The notes under the pieces: model-generated
Database searches by the model: none
The model's input: only the letters and a program-made list of their open reading frames with translations
Told to the model about the DNA's origin: nothing
In this document: positions 46,309-57,063 of the stretch, piece by piece
Numbering within the stretch: position 1 is the stretch's first letter
Layout of the letters: each line of letters opens with the position of its first letter
Position numbers and translations under genes: made by a program
NCBI GenBank assembly: GCA_025094145.1
Contig: JALLLS010000130.1
Coordinates: 1 to 64,000, forward strand
Length of the DNA: 64,000 nt
Source of the DNA: Spinellus fusiger
Taxonomy: Eukaryota; Mucoromycota; Mucoromycetes; Mucorales; Phycomycetaceae
Direction of reading: 5' to 3'

Positions 46309-47637
46309 TATGGATAAAACAGTGAACAACAAGTTCACAAAAGAAAACAGTGCAATCAAGACTACACAGAGAATTGACTTGCACAAGAAACAGAAAAACA
46401 ATGGATAATTCACAAGTAACTTCAACAGAATGTAATACTTGTCTCAGAAAGATCCAATTGTAACAGAAGAATAAGAATGTGATAACCTAATTTGAACACT
46501 CCTTATTTTATACCATTTTCCCTGCCATCAACATCACTCCTTTATTTTGCATCACTTCTATGTCACTGATCATACACTCCTTTATTATTTGTGTAGCATA
46601 TTTCATTTAGCAATTAGATAGTACTATAGAAACATTCATATAAATACTCATACAATTGTCATCAATAAATCCACATTCTGATATCTGCTATCAGTATATA
46701 CTATCTACTATATCTCATCTTATTTTCACAACACCTAGTACTTCTTTCCTACCTGTTTCCAGTGGTCCCTTACAAAGAAGATAACAAAAGAATAAAGAAA
46801 ATATTCAAAAAGAAATATTACAATTGAATTTGATGATTTATTTCAGTTCTTTGTTAATGGGATATTTATACTAAAGAGCAACTAATAAAAATACAGAATT
46901 GATTTCTTATGAAATCAATCTTAGAGAAAATGAATTAAGACAATTACATTGTTACTACATCATGGATGAATAACAACTACAAATTAATAAGCTAAACTAG
47001 CATTTTTACAAGAATACATCATAACAATGATTCTTCAGGAGAAAACAAAAAAGAAAAAGAAACTAAAATAGTGCTATTAAGATGAACTTGTAGTGACGAA
47101 GTTATCCACTGCAAAAGCAACTAAAATAGTGTAAAGAAATACATCATAGAAAAGAGAAAACAAGTTTAGGTAGAAAACAGAATAGTATGAGAAAAAGAGT
47201 AAAGAAAGGAAAAGGATTGTGGGACAAGAGCATTGATCTCTTTACCACGTACAGAAAACGTCAGAAACATATCGGTTTCCAAAAGAGGAAGAAAAGAGAA
47301 GATCGACACAAAAAGAAAGAAAGAGAAACAGAACCAAAAAGGAAATAGTCGAGGAACAGAGAAATTTGTAAAGTCAATTCCTTGCACTACACCTGGCAGT
47401 CACTGAGGCAAGGAACCTCACAACACTATGTGTCACGATGTCATTCCCTAATTTGGACAGAATAGTTCTAAGCCCGGAGGTATGTGCACAGAGTGGAATA
47501 GCTAGTGGTTCTTGGTTTGGACTGAAGCCCACGTAGATCAAAGAAGAAGAATAAAAGAGAAGATAGAAGATAATGTTTATTCATTGAATTCACTTGACTA
47601 TTTATACTAAATTCTACAGTGTACAATTGCATATACA
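46309..47637. other. Repeat-derived intergenic region
   Basis: AT-rich, no gene. It contains acaacacctagtactt at about 46728, which recurs at 51503, and a TATA/AATAAA module on the minus strand (47572-47610). Probably old LTR remains. Confidence 0.45.
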
Positions 47638-47687
47638 TGTCTTGGCTTAACATGTTCACTGTGAAGAGAACATGTTAAGCCAAGACA
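47638..47687. repeat. Perfect 20-bp inverted repeat (hairpin)
   Basis: tgtcttggcttaacatgttc (47638-47657) and its exact reverse complement (47668-47687) flank a 10-nt loop. The 3' arm motif agccaagaca recurs at about 51350. Confidence 0.95.
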
Positions 47688-47840
47688 ATATATTGCATTA
47701 GCATTTATCTTATTAATTATATTATATTATCTGTGTGTATCCACACAGGATAATGCGTGTTCCAAAAAGGGAAGACATGTGCAGCCAATAGTATTACTCT
47801 ATTTGACAGGAAAGTGTTTAGCACAGACAACAAGAAAAAT

Positions 47841-47913
47841 GCTTTCTTAGCGCAGTTGGCAGCGCGTTAGTCTCATAATCTGAAGGTCGCCAGTTCGATC
47901 CTGGCAGAGAGCA
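47841..47913 (+). tRNA. tRNA-Met (CAT), elongator type
   Basis: 73 nt, no intron. The acceptor stem gctttct pairs with agagagc (one G-T pair), with discriminator A. The anticodon loop ctcataa has anticodon CAT, and the T arm reads gttcgatcc. The features resemble elongator tRNA-Met. The internal A and B boxes are intact. T-rich stretches follow within 20-30 bp. It lies 150 bp after the perfect hairpin. Confidence 0.95.
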
Positions 47914-48644
47914 TGTAATAACTTTTATATTAAGAATTTTTATTGTGTTTTTTGTAGGAAAGTGACATAAGCCCTGAAGGTTATGTGAGATGGTGTGGTG
48001 TGGCTGCCCAATCTTCTTGGAGGTTTGGTGGGAAGTATGTTTGTAATGATAAGTAGCAAAAACCCTATGTCATAGGGAATAAACTAGCAATTAGTATAAA
48101 AAGGGTAGTTCACTACTTCTGGAGTACTGTTAAGTAACATAGACTTTCTTTGACTTGGATAGTAGGTGTTAAATTTGAAAGGGAATTAATCAGACTCAAG
48201 AACAAGATACTTTTATTAAAACAATTTTGACATGTCTATTTATAATAAATAGACAGGTGACTGTGTCATTGAGAATAATATATTACTGTTTTAGGATACT
48301 TGATAATAATGGTCTGTACAGTAGACTTTAATATGTGGTGTCTTAACTATGAATTACATTGTAGAAAGGAGACAACTTAATAATTGGTCTGTGACTGCTA
48401 CCATTGTCTTCATGATTACAACAGTGGGCTGTTTCTTGCACTCAACCTGTTATCTTTGTGTCTCTTTTCTTTTTGTTGGTTCTGAGCTGTGTTTGCACAA
48501 TGTGCCACACTCTTTCTACAAACCTGTTTGTTCTCTGTCCCCTACTTTGTTGGTGATATAACCAGTACCTTACTCTAACACTATACCTTTGCACTTGCAA
48601 AACCATCCCCACACTCTTCCCTTTAAACCTGTTTGTTCTCTGAC
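47914..48644. other. Region between tRNA-Met and LTR-like repeat R2 copy 2
   Basis: No gene. It includes a TATA/AATAAA module on the minus strand with an inverted repeat tgtctatttataataaatag (48234 on). A segment acaaacctgtttgttctctg near 48517 is nearly repeated at 48624, suggesting old repeat structure. Confidence 0.45.
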
Positions 48645-49303
48645 TGTGATTATTCAGACAAGTAGAAAATAATGAGACTGAACAAAGATAATTTTTATTA
48701 AGTGAAGAGTGGTTCATTATTTATACTTTTTGTGGGTGCTTATCCTTCAGTGGCTTCTACCTTATGGTAGGATAATCTATTCTACCTTATGGTAGTTATG
48801 ATAGTCAACCTTATGGCTGCTTCACAATTACAACTAAATGGTTGGTGGGGACATTCTACCTTATGGTAGAATTCACTCTCTTTGACCTTATGGTTGGTGT
48901 CTATATTACTACCTTATGGTAGTATTAATAACTGCCACCTTATGGTTGGCTTATATGTTTTACTTAGTTGTAGTATTATTAGACTCAACCCTATGGTTGG
49001 TTCCTGGGATAAGCACTCCATTATTGAACCCATTAATTATTATGAGTCTTTACCCAATTGACTCTGATAGGTCTTATTTAATCCACTAAGGATTTATAGA
49101 TGAAGGTAGCTCATTAAGTGTCTGATAATAATTTGAGCTTAGAAGGTTGATTTGTAGTTACAACCAATCAGTGAGATGATACAGAGATTTACTATGGTAC
49201 TTGTGCACACTCAAGCTTTCATAGAGTATTCTGAATGTCACAGCATACTACTCATAGTTGACCAATTCATAAAGAATATTTGGATTGAAGTCAGAACACA
49301 ACA
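48645..49303 (-). repeat. LTR-like repeat R2, copy 2, with hairpin array
   Basis: On the minus strand it begins tgttgtgttctgacttcaat and ends gaataatcaca. About eight short hairpins of the ACC-ATAA-GGT type lie at 48755-49000. TATAAATA is followed by AATAAA near its minus-strand 3' end (plus 48698-48725). It resembles a solo LTR; flanking target duplications are not evident. Confidence 0.75.
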
Positions 49304-49714
49304 TAACAGGCCATGACTGCTAACCCTTTGGGTGTGTAAATCAAGCCAATGTTTATCAGAACTGTGTTGAAATCTAATTTGGGATCCATATTCTAAGGCA
49401 GCAGTGTGCAGGACCCTATTTTTGGTCTCAAGTGGTGATGAGAGAGTCTGCCTGGGTTGTTGTCTTTGGCTTCAACCAAAGGAAGTCTGGACAGTTCAAA
49501 GAGTAATTAAAGTCTGATCTTTATTGATAGGTCTTTTGCACTTGTTTTATAATTCTCTGATTGCTACTGTCTACTAATTTTAATAAAAATCCCTCCCTTG
49601 ATAAAGTATCATCTCTTAGATACATGCCTTGCTACTAACCCTTCTTCTATTGTGTGGTCCCTTTTAGGTAGTCTGTGTTTCTATTGACAGGGATGATGGA
49701 TATCTCTATCTATG
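49304..49714. other. Intergenic, repeat-derived
   Basis: No gene seen. It contains a TATA/AATAAA module on the minus strand (49519-49552). Confidence 0.4.
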
Positions 49715-50770
49715 GCAAGTGATTATCTAACAGGGTTTATGCTGTTGAGATACTCTGTTGGAAGATCCATGGCATCTAATTTATCTGTAAATGCTTTATC
49801 ACTACTGTAAAAACTAAAGCCTTCTCCAAAAGAAAATCCATCCATAATCCAATCATTGATCTGAGGTACTATTGCTATTGATAACCTACAACAATAAATA
49901 TAGAAGTATTTGTACTTTAAATAACTTACATGCTATTTATAAGATTAGATGGTCAATTTTCCATATATCTTGATAGTATCAGATCATTCAAGTAGCCTAG
50001 AGATATAACAAAAGTACTTGAGATACATCAAGAAAATTCAGATATACTAATTATGTTTTATTAGCAAACTCTTTATTATCAAATATTTAATTCAATAATC
50101 TGTATCATCCAATATTTGAATGTATTTGGTGGATACATGACATGGATTAAAAATAACAATACTACTTCTTTGTATAACATCAGAGTGTTTTGGTGTGATT
50201 ATAGCTTTTGAATCTGCTTGGTCTCTTGTGTATGATGGCAATGTGTCATTTTCAGGATATAGTATGCTACCATGGATTGTATCTGCTAAATTATTCATGT
50301 CATGTCATGGCAACAACATATCATCAGGCACTCTTATCAGCTCTGACTTTCCTACTGTCTGAACACTTTTATTGCCAACATCAAGGAGGTGTCTTGAAAA
50401 CTGCTGCAAGGTGTTTGCAAGTATACTGTTTTTTGGTGATATGGCTTGCTCAACATGTGTATTCACAACTAACTTGAATATTTTCACAAAGTTCCAAGTG
50501 AAAGATTGGTTTATACACTGATCAACACCATCCACCATAGTTCCTTTGTGCACTACTGGAAGCACTTTGCATATATTACCACCAAATAAAGTAACTTTGC
50601 CACCAAAAGGTACAAATCCTAATGTAGGCTGTTGAACTTTTATGATATCTCTGAAAGATCTATTCACTGCATTCAAATACACCACAACTTATCATAAATG
50701 CTTTATTCCATACTATTGGTTTTGTAACTGTTTTTTAATGACAAACTGCTAACTGTTAGTCTCTTGTTTT
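49715..50770 (-). pseudogene. Helitron/PIF1-type helicase relic
   Basis: Minus-strand fragments in several frames resemble the SF1 helicase part of Helitrons. They are IVWNKAFM (normally a WDEAPM box), then PFGGKVTLFGGNICKVLPVV (normally GGDFRQ-LPV), IINPK-like IITPKHSDV, and further on YSSDKA with DLPTEYLNSINP. An apparent insertion of about 200 AT-rich bases separates the last pieces. The conserved acidic residues of the DEAD-like box are lost, and several stops are present. No HUH Rep domain or Helitron ends were found, so only a helicase remnant is claimed. Confidence 0.6.
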
Positions 50771-51146
50771 TAGTGTATAAGATCCAAGGTAACAACATCT
50801 TGTATGCTGTTTAGTATGTCTCTTCTCAGTGTGTCTTGGTTATACCATATATAGTTTAGACAACCTTGCTCAATGTTAGCATATACTCTATACTGATAAA
50901 GAAGGTTTTCCAAATAAATGCAAGTGATTTAGTTTTCTGTATATCAATCTGAAGCAGTAGTGTTTTAGTGTGCTTATCTTGAAATTTTGGTCATTGAATA
51001 AGTATGTATTTATATTCCAAACCTAACTGTCCTGTAGGAGAAAGAAGTAAATAGCTCATAGGATTGTATGACTGATTCATCTCACTCATTCTTTACAGTA
51101 AGCTGCCATTTTGTAAGGATCAGGGTTGGACAGGAGAAAGAAGCAG

Positions 51147-51516
51147 AGGTACTAAGTGTTGTGCATCAGGAACAGGTAGGAGAACAAAGGTAAGAGACAA
51201 GAGAAGACAGGGACAGAGTACAGGTAGGAAACAGATATCAGGATATTGTTTTTATTTTAACAATGAGTCAAGTATTTATACTAGAGTGTTCTATACTGCA
51301 ATCTAATTCTATATTATTTAATAAAACAATCTAATGATTATAACAGAAGCCAAGACAAAGATAAGAGTGGGAGAAGAGAGACTTATAATGGTTGAGACAA
51401 ATGGTAGACTAATGAGTTTGTCTGGGACAAGACCATTGGTGATGCCCAAATTACTTTCATAATTTGCCAAGAACAAACTAGTCATTACACCCAATGCACA
51501 ACACCTAGTACCTCTG
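51147..51516. repeat. Element with 20-bp terminal inverted repeats, LTR- or MITE-like
   Basis: aggtactaagtgttgtgcat at the left and atgcacaacacctagtacct at the right are inverse to each other with one mismatch. Inside lies a minus-strand TATAAATA followed by AATAAA. It is about 370 bp, non-coding. acaacacctagtact also occurs alone at about 46728. Confidence 0.6.
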
Positions 51517-51902
51517 CCCCATTTTCCCTGTCTGTTCTCTGGTTCTTACAATGAATGTGTAGTTATTTGGTCTCTAGTATGGACAGCAAAACAGAGTATA
51601 GACACAAACATAGATAACAGGAAAACCAATGGGTACAGAGGCAGGGATATGACACACACTTTGAGCACAATTTGTATCTAGGCAACTATTTTTTAAGCAA
51701 TCCTTGCTTCTCTTAATGGTCCCAATGATACTTAATGTAAACACAAAAGGTCAATGTTTATTAAACATTCAATTGATGATGTTTTTATACACTGTTTTCT
51801 TGTGTTGTTAGCTATATTTATTAATCTCATTAACTTTTAACACTGTCTATATCTTGGCAATAATGTCAACTATCCACACTATAGCCACTGCTATATCACA
51901 CT

Positions 51903-52012
51903 TACAAACCTTTGATTTTAAATACAGTCCCATAAAAGGACAAGATTCGGGATGGACTTAAAAGGAATGTGATATCACTACTTAAAGGCCAGAAAAATCT
52001 TTTGGTGTGTAG
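51903..52012 (-). repeat. Interspersed repeat R1, partial copy 4
   Basis: On the minus strand it reads acaccaaaagatttttctgg, then cctttaagtagtgatatc and aaatcaaaggtttgtaag, matching the first 110 bp of R1. It lies 74 bp downstream of the tRNA-Glu 3' end. Confidence 0.75.
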
Positions 52013-52085
52013 GCTTTGATAGATCTTAAAAACTTATGAAATTGTGTGAATAGTTTCCAAAAATATTATACAAATTTCCAAAAAT

Positions 52086-52156
52086 TCCACATCGGGGAAT
52101 CGAACCCCGGTCACGACGGTGAAAGCGACGGATCATAACCACTAGACCAATGCGGA
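52086..52156 (-). tRNA. tRNA-Glu (TTC)
   Basis: 71 nt. The acceptor tccgcat pairs with atgtgga (one G-T), the anticodon loop ctttcac gives TTC, and the T arm is cgggg-ttcgatt-ccccg. A TTTTT terminator starts one base after the 3' end on the minus strand. The D-arm motif TAGTGGTTATGA is typical. The anticodon stem cgtcg/cgtcg has one T-T mismatch in the middle. A LINE begins at the base next to the tRNA 5' end, on the opposite strand. Confidence 0.92.
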
Positions 52157-52344
52157 ACTTCTCTTTCTGCTAAAGATCACTTTTTTTAAAAATTCGTAAG
52201 TTCAATCCAAAAATTCAAAAACGTCCATCCGTCTCCAAAAAGCTGCATCCAGCTGCATCCATCATCAATCCATCTTCCCCCATCTCCCGACTATCTTCTA
52301 CAAAAGTTTCAGACCTCCAGCTCTCAAACTTGACCAGATCCACT

Positions 52345-53274
52345 ATGTTCTCTTCTCCAGCAGGACAACAACACCTTTTGGCTAATGCCACCACCACCAC
52401 CACCGAAGCTCAACTTATCTCGGCAGTGACGTCACTCCAACAGAGCTTTGCTCAAATGGCTTCTGAGCACACTCATCAGAAGCAGAGACTTGAGGCCTTT
52501 GAGGCCATTATGGAAGAAAACAAGCAGCTGAGAGAGACTGTGGCAGCCCTTGAGGCAAAGCTTGCTGCCTTGACTAATAAGGCAACTCCTGTGATACAAG
52601 AGGTGACACAGGCACCAAAGAACCACCAACAGGCTGAGAAGACAGCCAAGGACTCCACATGGGCTACTGTAGCCAAAAAGACCCGCCCAGCACCTTCAAC
52701 TAGGAGAGTGGAATCTGCTGCATGTGCCTTCACCATCCAAGAAGGTCCTAAAGGTTACACTTATGTGTACATTCCAAGAGGCAGACGCATGAACTGCCCA
52801 GAGGCAAGACGTCTCCTGAGAACCCTTGGCCTGGAAACAGGTAGAATCCTGGATGTGTGTTTCCCTGCCCATTCTGTTCTTGGTCTTTTGGTCCATGTCC
52901 AGTATGTTGAGTCTCTTACTGCAGTCTTGAATAAGGCCAAGGTAGATATCTACAAGAACTTTGACCCTCTGGACCCCAAGCATCTGGCAGACCCAAAATA
53001 TGCCACCTTCAATGTTGAGCAGATGTGCATTGAGGCAGCCAGACTCCAAGAGAACAGATGCATGCAGGCTATCCAGTACATGCGCCCCCACATTGCTTTT
53101 TCTGTTGCTGCTGCTTTTGTAGCCAATGGCTGGATCAGTGAAGAGCAGATGCCCCCCAAGCCAACCAACAAGGGATACATTGACAGAGATGACCCAGCAA
53201 ATGCCTTCCAAGTGAGCAGAAGAAGCTCTGTTGCCATGTCTGAGTCCTCCAACAACAAACACCAATATGAATAG
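52345..53274 (+). CDS. LINE A ORF1 protein
   Basis: 309 aa from MFSSPAGQQHLLA, uninterrupted. Residues about 30-85 form a coiled coil (HQKQRLEAFEAIMEENKQLR, then ETVAALEAKLAAL). A basic, Ala/Thr-rich linker follows. A C-terminal globular region (about 130-285) includes GYTYVYIPRGRRMNCPEARR and SVLGLLVHVQYVESL. There are no zinc knuckles, unlike the LINE at 36-41 kb. The last eight bases, atgaatag, contain both the ORF1 stop and the ORF2 start. Confidence 0.85.
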   Translation: MFSSPAGQQHLLANATTTTTEAQLISAVTSLQQSFAQMASEHTHQKQRLEAFEAIMEENKQLRETVAALEAKLAALTNKATPVIQEVTQAPKNHQQAEKTAKDSTWATVAKKTRPAPSTRRVESAACAFTIQEGPKGYTYVYIPRGRRMNCPEARRLLRTLGLETGRILDVCFPAHSVLGLLVHVQYVESLTAVLNKAKVDIYKNFDPLDPKHLADPKYATFNVEQMCIEAARLQENRCMQAIQYMRPHIAFSVAAAFVANGWISEEQMPPKPTNKGYIDRDDPANAFQVSRRSSVAMSESSNNKHQYE

Positions 53275-56200
53275 AGTCTCTATAGGCCTATGGAATGCCA
53301 ATGGACTTCAACAGTCTATGGTATATGACATTATGACACACTCACACTCCTTTACTATGCTCTTTATCACAGAAACCTGGCTCCTCTCTCCCTCCCACCT
53401 CCCTACTTCCTGGACACAGTTCCACACCTATGGCAAGCCTGTTGAGAACAGCTACCATGGCTCACTTGGTATCTGTGCTCTTGTTTCTCCCTCCTGTCCC
53501 TACCATGTTACCCACATCCCTATGCCCTCCCCCTATGCCCTTGGTGTCCAAATTGGTTCACTGAGAATTATATGTCTCTACCTTCCCCCCTCCCTTTCCC
53601 TTGAAGACACTTTTGCAGTGCTCAACTCCATTCCTTTGACAGAGGACACAATCATCTGTGGGGATCTGAATGCAAGACTTGGTGCAGTTCTTGGGGACCA
53701 TGACACAAATCCTAGAGGTACAGCCCTACTGGAATGGCTAGAAGAACGTCAGCTGTATGTCCAGAACAGCATGCATGCCTTTGGTCAAGCAACCTACCAC
53801 TCTTTCCAACAAGAACAAGAGATGAGTAGCATTGTGGATCTGTTTGTGTCCAACTGTCTCTTTGACAACACATTCATGATGGTGTATGGTGATCTCTCTC
53901 TTGGTTCAGACCATAGGCTGCTCAGTATGACATTTGATCATGACATGTCTACAGCTCCTCTCACACCACCACCCATCAGAAGAATGTGGAACCTCTCACG
54001 CCTTGTGGAGCCAGATGTTGCTGATCTATACAGAGACAAGTTTGATAGTATCTCCTCTCAACTATGTCAACTAATTACATCTACAGTGAGCAATCCTCCT
54101 GGTGTCTGTCCTGACATTGATGGCCTGACAGATCAGCTCAGCAGCTGCATCTACTCTGCTTTGGACAGCTCTGTTGGAAGCAAGACACATAGACCTGCAC
54201 ATTGGCAGAAGTTCTGGAGTGAGGCTCTGCAGGTGGCAGTTGAGAAGAGGGAGCACAGCTTCAAGAGCTGGAAAAGGGCAAGAGGCCTGGACAAGGTTTG
54301 TTGGTGGCAGAGGCACCTGGATGCACAGAGGGCCTTTAGGTGTGAGGTGCAAAGAGCCAAGAGAAGACACTGGCAGGAGTTTTGCAAGAGCATGGAGAGA
54401 GACTATGCAAAGGCTACATCCAAGGTGAAGCAGATTTGTAGAAGAAGACAGCCACAGCAGACATTCCAACACCCAGATGGGCCAGCAGCAGCAGCAGAAG
54501 TGATGAGCCAACACCTTGAGAGTGTTTATAGAGGCTTACTATTAACATCACTTAGACCACCAGTAACAGCACAGCAGCATCAGCATCCCTTCCCAGCAGC
54601 CACAACACCATTCTCACAACCTGTTGTCAAGTTCTGTATGAAGCTGCTGCCAAATAGGAAAGCACCAGAGTAGACCACCTGAGAGCAGAAATGCTAAAGC
54701 CACTCAGCACCACCATTGTCCCCATTCTTTCTGGTCTGTTCACCATGTGTTGGCAGTGGTCCTATGTTCCTCTCCCATGGCATCAAGCACAGGTGTTCCC
54801 CATCTTCAAAAAGGTGATCCAAGTGATCCAGCCAACTACAGGCCAATCTCATTGACTTCTGTTCTCAGAAAGCTGTTTGAGGTATGTCTAGCACCAGACC
54901 TGCACAAGTACTCTCCCCCACTTGATGTTGCTCAGGGTGGATTCAGACCAAGACAAGGTGCACTGGACCAGGCTCTGTGTTTACACAACCTGATGAAGAG
55001 ATATTATCAGAGACACCACCACTATCCTGTGGTAGCCTACTTGGACATCAAGGCAGCCTATGACACTGTAGACAGGAACCTGATCTGGGATGCCCTGCAC
55101 AAGAGAAACACACCGCCACCACTGCTTGCTTTGCTTGTCCACTTGTTTGATGATGTCCATGTGTCAGTCATCCTGAACAACTATGTGTCCTCTTTGTTCT
55201 CTCCAGTAACTGGTGTACTGCAAGGCTCAGTTCTCAGCCCCCACCTTTATTCAATCTACATTAACCCACTTGCATGTCTTTTCAGAAGTGTGGCAACAGC
55301 AACAACAACAACACATGTGCAGTCTAACTCACCATCATCTTTGGCAGAGTATGAAGAATCACTAACAGACAACAGTAGCACCACTATGGATAAGCCTACA
55401 GGAATCAACTCACTCTTCTTTGCTGATGATATTGCTGTCTTTGGTAAGGTTGGAGAGGTTCAGCACATGCTGCGTTTGGCAGAGCACTACTCTGTTTCAG
55501 TTGGCTTTAGATGGAGTCCTTCCAAGTGTGCAGTGGTCCTTCCCCCTTCTGTTTCCCAGGCCAACCAGTTCAAGATATATGGAGAGGCCCTTCCAGCAGC
55601 CAATGAGTTTATTTACCTTGGCATGCCCTTTGTCTACAATGGAATCAACTCCTCTGGGATTATCTCACACAGAAAGCAAGCCACAATGTTTGCCATGTCC
55701 ACACTGCATGCTGTGGTGCCTCACGTTCTGGTTTCTCTTTGCTCCTCAGCTCAAGACTATACAAGACCTTCATTAGGCCAAAGGTTTGAGTATGGTCTGG
55801 CAATCACTGTTCTTTTGAAGAAAGATATCAAAGCTCTGGAGAAGATACAAGACAGGTGCCTAAGAATGATCATAGGTGGCCACCCCACTAGCTCCACTCA
55901 GGTGTTGAAGCATATCTGTGACTTGCCCAGCATGAGTTTCCACTCAGACTCTCTCAAGACAAGGTTCTGTCTACGTGCTGCCTCACTTCCACCCCAATGT
56001 CTTTTGTCTCTGCTGCTAAACAGTCCAGGAGTGCCACCACTTGAACCACTCACCAAGAATCACCTCTTTGCCTCTCTTCAGCAGTATTGCCAGAATCATC
56101 TGCCCAACTCAAACAATACTTCCAGAAACAACACCAACAGCTCCTTGACCAGTATCTGCAAGTGACAGACAAGGTGCTCATCAAGGCATGCAGGCCAACA

Positions 56201-56586
56201 CTTGGCATTGATCCAGTCCTCTTCTTGCCAGCAACCAGACATGACAGAAGCAGGCTTATACGTTGGAGAATGGGATGGCTTCCTGGTAAGCCACGTCCAT
56301 GTCAGTGCAGTCCAGCAGAGCACACCTCCAGAAGACATCTTGCAGAGTGTCCAGCAATTCCAAGGGACCTATGGGATCAACTACCACCAGCACCACAACA
56401 CTCCATCCATTGGATCACACCATCAACTGTCTTTCTAAGAAATCTTCTTCCTGTCCTTCTTTCTGGGTGCCTCTACATACAATTCTCTGGCATATAGACC
56501 AGCTTTGCAACCCTGACAGTGAGTTTAGTCCCCACTCAAGTCCAGGCATGCTTTGGCATGATCAGGTGCACCAGGTGCATGAATGA
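53267..56586 (+). pseudogene. LINE A ORF2: endonuclease and reverse transcriptase, frameshifted
   Basis: Starts MNRVSIGLWNANGL. Endonuclease motifs: LFITETWL, IICGDLNARLG, SIVDLFVSN and SLGSDHRLLSM. The first frame ends at 54673 after LLPNRKAPE, where one missing base shifts the frame. RT motifs continue at 54800-56165: DPANYRPISLTSVLRKLFE, VAYLDIKAAYDTVDRN, VLQGSVLSPHLYSIYIN, and the catalytic FADDIAVF at about 55420. The C-terminal zinc-binding part (CQCSPAEHTSRRHLAEC) is in another frame (56087-56497). At least three frame breaks make this copy inactive. Confidence 0.88.
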
Positions 56587-57063
56587 ACAGCTTTTTGTTC
56601 TGCTTCCCTGGCCTCCTCCCTCTCACTGTTACAATCTTTTAACACAGCTGCAGAGTGGAGAGCAGGGACAGCCTTAAAGTCTAGTAGTCTTAGTTTCTTT
56701 CTCTTGCCTGTCTTTTTTTGTTCTTTTGTCCTGTAGAACTTTTTTGTTTATTTCAATTAGTACAAGGAGTGCAGTAAGGCTTCATTAAGCAAATGCATAT
56801 ATCTCCTTTAATAAAAAATCTTTAACCTAAACTATTGAATGCCTCTTTCACTTTCCCATCACTTTTTTTGAAAAACCCAGAATTTTTTAAAAAAAAAGTT
56901 TTTTTAAGTAAACAGTTTTGCATCAGAACAACAAGCATACATCCATTTGCATCCATTGTACACCCCTCAACATCCATCCAAGACACACCTCTACACCACT
57001 CTCAACTTCTTTGGACCAAAAACCACCATTCTATCCACTTTTTCTGTTTTTGACAACAAAAAC

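Larger units (their letters stand above)
50771..52085. other. Repeat-derived intergenic region before tRNA-Glu
   Basis: No gene. It contains an inverted-repeat element (51147-51516), two TATA/AATAAA modules on the minus strand (51245-51285, 51757-51790) and a partial R1 copy (51903-52012). Confidence 0.5.
52157..56830 (+). mobile_element. tRNA-Glu-associated LINE A
   Basis: The 5' end acttctctttctgctaaaga abuts the tRNA-Glu 5' boundary; the 3' end is cttttaataaaaaatcttta...cctaa. Two ORFs are present: ORF1 intact, ORF2 broken by several frameshifts. It is followed by actattgaatgc and immediately by LINE B in the same orientation. A third 5' copy (LINE C) is about 90% identical over its 580 bp. 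Confidence 0.88.

Noticed and set aside
47166..47387. 73-codon minus-strand Phe-rich frame
   Set aside because: Low-complexity translation of a purine-rich strand; no motif.
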